A stretch of DNA of 64,000 bases from JASMTM01 sp964441735 (GTDB lineage Bacteria > Thermotogota > Thermotogae > Petrotogales > Kosmotogaceae), in the NCBI GenBank assembly GCA_964441735.1, contig CAYTVB010000002.1:26929-90928 (forward strand), given 5' to 3'. The notes beneath the pieces were generated by a model, which ran no database searches, had not been told where the DNA came from, and worked only from the letters and a program-made list of their open reading frames with translations. Made by a program: the position numbers and the translations under genes. Shown here piece by piece: positions 60,531-64,000 of this stretch (position 1 is the first letter of the stretch; the number at the start of each line of letters is the position of its first letter).

Positions 60531-61622
60531 TTACAGTTCTATTATCCACGGTCTCATTACCTTCATGTTTTCAACATTTACAACTATTTTTGGGAAGTTG
60601 TTCCCCAGCGTAATTAATTCGGCTGTTGAAGGACCTTTTAACAAAACGGTATCTTCACTTCTCGCGTTTCTTAACGGTGTAGAGAACGAAAATGACATAT
60701 TATCTTTTAGCTGAAAATCCATTTCAGTTAAAGGGGCAGTGTTACCAATTCTAAATCTCGCAGAATGATTTATCTCAAAATTCTTCCATTCATTTTCACA
60801 ACCAATACTGACATAATTGCTTTTTGCTCTTTTTACAATCTCAGTTAGCCTTTCTACTTTCATAATGTCATAAGCGCCTCTTGCAAATAAGGCAGAAGCT
60901 TTATCGTAAAATTCAGCTAAATCACCAGGTACTTTACCAAAATAAAATGAGCGACTCAATGAAACACATAAACCACGTCGGTGTGCTCTCAGTGAAATGA
61001 CAAGATGCTTTTTCACTTTTTTCCCTGTAGAATTAGCTCTATAATATTTTTCCAACCTTTCATCTGACAAAACCACAAGGTAAAGTACTTCAAGACCGAT
61101 TTCCTGAAATAACGCCTTTAGAATTTTTTCTATGTCAATTTCAGTCATTCCTGATCGTAACTCATTGGAAAACTCATATAACATATTTTCACTTAACGTC
61201 CCTATTGCTCTAAGACGTGATATTTCTCTTTCTGAAAATTGCATCTGTATGAATTTAAAGTCGCTATCGACATATTTAACATTGGGCAATTTCGCAAAAG
61301 AGCTATAATCTGTCACGATTCTTTTTTCGTTACTTAATGAATTTATGATGGTGACTGGGCCCTGAAACCAGGGGTAAGTTTCATAATCAATTTCATAGTT
61401 TGAAAGTTTTTCTTGAAAAATTCTACTTTTATCTCTTTCAGGCAAAATTACTATTGTACGCTGGTTATCAATATAAACATAAAAATCGGTGTTAAAATAA
61501 CTTCCATTTTTTCTGGGATCAACGGATCTTTCAAAAAGCCAGAATAGACTTTCAATATTTCCTATGAGAATAGCGTCGAGCCCTTTTTGATTTAGATATT
61601 CCCTAACTAACTGTGTTCTCAT
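60531..61622 (-). CDS. M24 (Xaa-Pro peptidase)-like protein lacking the metal site
   Basis: 363 residues with a creatinase-like N-terminal domain (REYLNQKGLDAILIGNIESL, TDFYVYIDNQRTIVILPERD) and a pita-bread C-terminal domain (FSEREISRLRAIGTLSENML, GMTEIDIEKILKALF). Where active M24 enzymes have the Asp-Asp-His-Glu-Glu metal ligands, this protein has SLSRSFYFG in place of DLSRTFYFG, NHSARFRIG for the HGxGH region, and EDTVLLKGPS without the final glutamates. It is therefore unlikely to be a metallopeptidase. The ATG at 61622 follows GGTG; the function is unknown. Confidence 0.72.
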   Translation of the reverse strand: MRTQLVREYLNQKGLDAILIGNIESLFWLFERSVDPRKNGSYFNTDFYVYIDNQRTIVILPERDKSRIFQEKLSNYEIDYETYPWFQGPVTIINSLSNEKRIVTDYSSFAKLPNVKYVDSDFKFIQMQFSEREISRLRAIGTLSENMLYEFSNELRSGMTEIDIEKILKALFQEIGLEVLYLVVLSDERLEKYYRANSTGKKVKKHLVISLRAHRRGLCVSLSRSFYFGKVPGDLAEFYDKASALFARGAYDIMKVERLTEIVKRAKSNYVSIGCENEWKNFEINHSARFRIGNTAPLTEMDFQLKDNMSFSFSTPLRNARSEDTVLLKGPSTAELITLGNNFPKIVVNVENMKVMRPWIIEL

Positions 61623-61759
61623 ATTCATCACCGCTGATAATTAATTGAACTAATTATAACATTCAGCAAGTCTTACTATTAGTAACGCTACTGATTTAGT
61701 ATATTAAAAACTGATGTTATCATTGTCATAAATCACTATTTTTTAAAGGAGGTTCATAG

Positions 61760-63373
61760 ATGAGAAAATTAGTAGTAGCTACATTTGTCATTTTACTCAC
61801 AATAACCGTAGCATTCTCAGTGGATTATGTTGCAAAAACTACAGAAGAATCCGATCCTTTAGCTGAAGAATACTGGATCACTAAAACTGAATTAACTGAA
61901 TCTGTTGAACAAACAATGAGCAGTTTACAGCAGCAGGGTGTAAGTTTTGATATGTATTTTGGCTCGAATCAGTTACCAAGCATTATAGGATTAAGATATT
62001 CTACATTGCAGGCTTTATTTGAAAGAAACCTCGTAAAATATTATGCTGATTCACATAATTTATCACCTGATGCCACAGCACTAGAAATGGAAAAAGAGGA
62101 AATGCTTTCACAATATACTGCTGATGAACAGGCCCTATCACAGATTGAGCAGGCATATGGATCAATCGACGCTTTTTCAAATCTAATTTATGACTATCTA
62201 TTTAGCCAAAAACAAAGAACAATGGTACAGAACGAGGTTATTTCGGTAGACAAAGAATCATTAATTGAGTATTTCGAACAGCAAAAGCAGACTATTAAAG
62301 AGCAATATGAAACAGTTACCGCAAGTCATATTTTGCTTTCTTCTGAGGCTTCTGCAGTTGATATCAAAGACAGAATTGAATCAGGCGAGCTAGATTTCTC
62401 TGAAGCTGTTTCTGTTTATTCAGAAGATGAAGCTTCAGCAGAATCAGGAGGTGGCCTTGGAACATTCAGTCATGGAGAAATGATTGAACCCTTTGAAAAT
62501 GCTGCTTTTGCAGCCGCTCCAGGTGTTATTACAGGCCCTATTGAAACAGAGTTTGGCTATCATCTAATACTTGTTCAGGACAAAAATATTATCGATACCT
62601 ACGAAGATTTGGTTAGTGATAATGAAGCTTTCGATCAATTTAAGAACGATTATATGTCAGTAAAATTTGAAGAATGGCTTCAAAACTACAAGACGGAAAA
62701 CAACATGTCTATAGAAATAATTGATCCAAAATTAAAAGCATATGAAGGTTTTCATAAGGCAGAAACCAAAGAAGAGAGAGAAGCTTTAATGAATAATCTT
62801 GAAGAACAGATTTCCTCTCCCGATTTTGAAACAGATCCAGCAAGTGATGTAAAACTTGCAAATTTCATTCAACTTAATCTTGAATTGATTGAAGACGATA
62901 CTGACATGTACAAAGAAGCAATTAACAAAATGTATGAAATTTCACCAGAATCCTGGACTGTTGCCAGTGAAATGTACAGGTTTAATCAGGATCGTCCCGA
63001 TGTTTCTTTAAACTACAACAGTTTAATACTCGAAGAAGTTTATTCATTGTTGAGCAATCAACAGATGATTCAGATGTACATACAGCAATATGGTCAGGAA
63101 AATTTCGTAAGTATGATAATAAACGCTCTTAAGAATATAGATAATGAATTCAGTAAAATTATTGAATCAGATGCGAGTGATGATATAAGAATAAAAGCAT
63201 TGAAGGAAGAACTTAGCACACTTGAGATACTTCTTAGTCTTGATCAACAAAATCAGGAACAGTATCTTTACAAAATGAGAGATTTTGCAGAAATATTATA
63301 TGAACTTGAACCAACGGAACAGAATAAAGAGTTACTTGATACATTAAAGAATGAAGATGGGGAATCCAACTAA
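61760..63373 (+). CDS. Exported parvulin-type peptidyl-prolyl isomerase (SurA/PrsA-like)
   Basis: 537 residues with a signal peptide (KLVVATFVILLTITVAFS) and an N-terminal chaperone-like helical region (about 30-180). The parvulin domain is at about 190-280: TASHILLSSEASAVDIKDRI, FSEAVSVYSEDEASAESGGG, LGTFSHGEMIEPFENAAFAA and FGYHLILVQDK. The remaining 250 residues are helical and Gln/Glu/Asn-rich without a known domain. It likely helps fold outer-envelope or secreted proteins. GGAGG lies 8 bases before the ATG and a strong terminator follows. Confidence 0.88.
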   Translation: MRKLVVATFVILLTITVAFSVDYVAKTTEESDPLAEEYWITKTELTESVEQTMSSLQQQGVSFDMYFGSNQLPSIIGLRYSTLQALFERNLVKYYADSHNLSPDATALEMEKEEMLSQYTADEQALSQIEQAYGSIDAFSNLIYDYLFSQKQRTMVQNEVISVDKESLIEYFEQQKQTIKEQYETVTASHILLSSEASAVDIKDRIESGELDFSEAVSVYSEDEASAESGGGLGTFSHGEMIEPFENAAFAAAPGVITGPIETEFGYHLILVQDKNIIDTYEDLVSDNEAFDQFKNDYMSVKFEEWLQNYKTENNMSIEIIDPKLKAYEGFHKAETKEEREALMNNLEEQISSPDFETDPASDVKLANFIQLNLELIEDDTDMYKEAINKMYEISPESWTVASEMYRFNQDRPDVSLNYNSLILEEVYSLLSNQQMIQMYIQQYGQENFVSMIINALKNIDNEFSKIIESDASDDIRIKALKEELSTLEILLSLDQQNQEQYLYKMRDFAEILYELEPTEQNKELLDTLKNEDGESN

Positions 63374-63423
63374 ACAATAATTGAATCAATCAAATTTAGT
63401 CACTTGTAATTACCAGTTAAAGC

Positions 63424-63452
63424 AAAAAGCGGAGTGTGCACTCCGCTTTTTT
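63424..63452 (+). terminator. Terminator after the parvulin gene
   Basis: AAAAAGCGGAGTG and CACTCCGCTTTTT (63424-63436, 63439-63451) form a strong hairpin followed by a T-rich tail; about 50 bases after the stop codon. Confidence 0.9.
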
Positions 63453-63505
63453 ACTTATATGTAACTATATTGAATCATATTTTAAACATTGAACCTCTAT
63501 AGTTT

Positions 63506-63519
63506 TTACCGAACGGTAA
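63506..63519. promoter_or_regulatory. TetR-like palindromic operator
   Basis: TTACCG and CGGTAA around AA, 26 bases before the start of the radical SAM gene. ACCG-nn-CGGT dyads are common TetR-family operator shapes. It lies about where transcription would begin (TATAG at 63499-63503). Confidence 0.5.
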
Positions 63520-63544
63520 GTAAAATTCTTATGGAGGTGATTTA

Positions 63545-64000
63545 ATGTCGTTTGTAGATAGCATGAAGAAATCCATGTTAAAGCAGGCAGGTAAATTTGT
63601 GGCATCTGTTGTAAGGAATTCTTCTGAGGATACACTCGAAAAGCTGTTTTCAACGATGAGCACAATTACAAAAGAACCATCTAAAAGCGGTTTGAGAAAA
63701 CTTGCAAACATGGCAAACGAAAAACATCCAATGATTACATCATGGAAAAAAGTATTTGAAAAAGCAAGTCCAAAAGCCGTAGAGAAAGCAATGACTAATC
63801 TTGTAGTTAATGAATTCGCACTTGGTGAAAAAGTAAGAACAGAAAAGATGTTAGAACATGAAGTTGTTATACCAAAACTTCTTGTTTTAAGTCCTACATA
63901 TGCATGTAACTTGAACTGTGTTGGTTGTTATGCGGGACTCTATGGTCGAAAATATCAGCTTTCAAAAGAAGAAGTATGGAACTTAATTAGACAGGCAAAT
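63545..64000 (+). CDS. Radical SAM protein, N-terminal part
   Basis: 152 codons are visible before the right edge. The first ~100 residues are helical and Lys-rich (SFVDSMKKSMLKQAGKFVAS). Then VIPKLLVLSPTYACNLNCVG begins the radical SAM domain with CNLNCVGC (C-x3-C-x2-C, about residues 122-129) followed by YAGLYG. Such proteins with this CYAG signature are related to MoaA/PqqE-type enzymes; the C-terminal half that would show extra Fe-S clusters is outside the window. GGAGGTG precedes the ATG and a TetR-like palindrome overlaps its promoter region. Confidence 0.85.
   Translation, partial: MSFVDSMKKSMLKQAGKFVASVVRNSSEDTLEKLFSTMSTITKEPSKSGLRKLANMANEKHPMITSWKKVFEKASPKAVEKAMTNLVVNEFALGEKVRTEKMLEHEVVIPKLLVLSPTYACNLNCVGCYAGLYGRKYQLSKEEVWNLIRQAN

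Noticed and set aside
60010..60549. Open frames on both strands across the tRNA cluster, with peptides such as VAGSNPA or GRIRTCNHR repeats
   Set aside because: These are the well-known false proteins from translating tRNA genes; the tRNAs themselves are complete.
1..64000. CRISPR array, insertion sequences, prophage or integrative element
   Set aside because: No regularly spaced repeats, transposase, integrase, phage structural genes or target-site duplications were seen; the tRNA genes have no duplicated 3' ends.

Overview
The window is about 64 kb of AT-rich, gene-dense bacterial DNA. The gene content points to the Thermotogota, most likely a Kosmotoga/Mesotoga/Petrotoga-type lineage. The clues are a Thermotoga-type maltosyltransferase, a 59-residue [4Fe-4S] ferredoxin, a long TrmB with a C-terminal extension, SpoVS in a non-Bacillus setting, and the block gyrB - small membrane protein - ftsA - ftsZ - pilB. 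The assignment is inferred from protein resemblance only. No phage, insertion sequence, rRNA operon or CRISPR array was seen.

Layout. 1-6.3 kb: 5' end of hpt (minus), trmB-gpsA (plus), dnaA (minus), ferredoxin with its own terminator, and a serA-like dehydrogenase behind a class V aminotransferase. 6.3-6.96 kb: a gene-free AT-rich spacer with tandem palindromes. 6.96-14.5 kb: one tight plus-strand operon that can convert amino acids to acids with ATP formation: aminotransferase, butyrate kinase, phosphotransbutyrylase, second butyrate kinase, P-loop protein and a four-subunit 2-oxoacid:ferredoxin oxidoreductase. 14.6-19.7 kb: mfd-mnmE-membrane protein (minus). 19.7-22.4 kb: a TPP riboswitch with terminator controlling thiBP. 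22.4-24.4 kb: nth and an M18 aminopeptidase (minus). 24.6-31.2 kb: an ECF sigma/anti-sigma/RseB-like trio, a Fur-family regulator, then pheS-pheT-suhB (plus). 31.2-32.3 kb: decayed remnants of a UDP-galactopyranose mutase and a glycosyltransferase. 32.3-35.7 kb: PP-loop ATPase, HAD phosphatase and lnt (minus). 35.8-41.1 kb: an ornithine-fermentation operon (ord-ortA-ortB-oraS-oraE, minus).

41.3-57.3 kb is a long minus-strand run of 18 genes: L21, L27, L13, S9, dnaG, rpoD, a small ORF plus a degenerate ABC ATPase, pfkB, CBS protein, mtaB, class IV aminotransferase, dciA-like, gyrB, an FtsQ-position protein, ftsA, ftsZ and pilB. It links translation, replication, transcription and division. 57.5-60.5 kb holds tRNA-Ser, the maltosyltransferase, spoVS and a cluster of five tRNAs. 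The end holds a metal-site-less M24 homologue, an exported parvulin-type isomerase, and the 5' part of a radical SAM gene behind a TetR-like palindrome.

Metabolically this looks like an anaerobic, ferredoxin-dependent amino-acid and sugar fermenter. The most unusual local signals are cis-acting RNA structures: a hairpin presenting the ABC ATPase start codon in its loop with the stop of an upstream mini-ORF inside the same hairpin, alternative hairpins over the dnaG ribosome binding site, and a thiB gene whose well-placed ribosome binding site points to ATT or ACG instead of a standard start.
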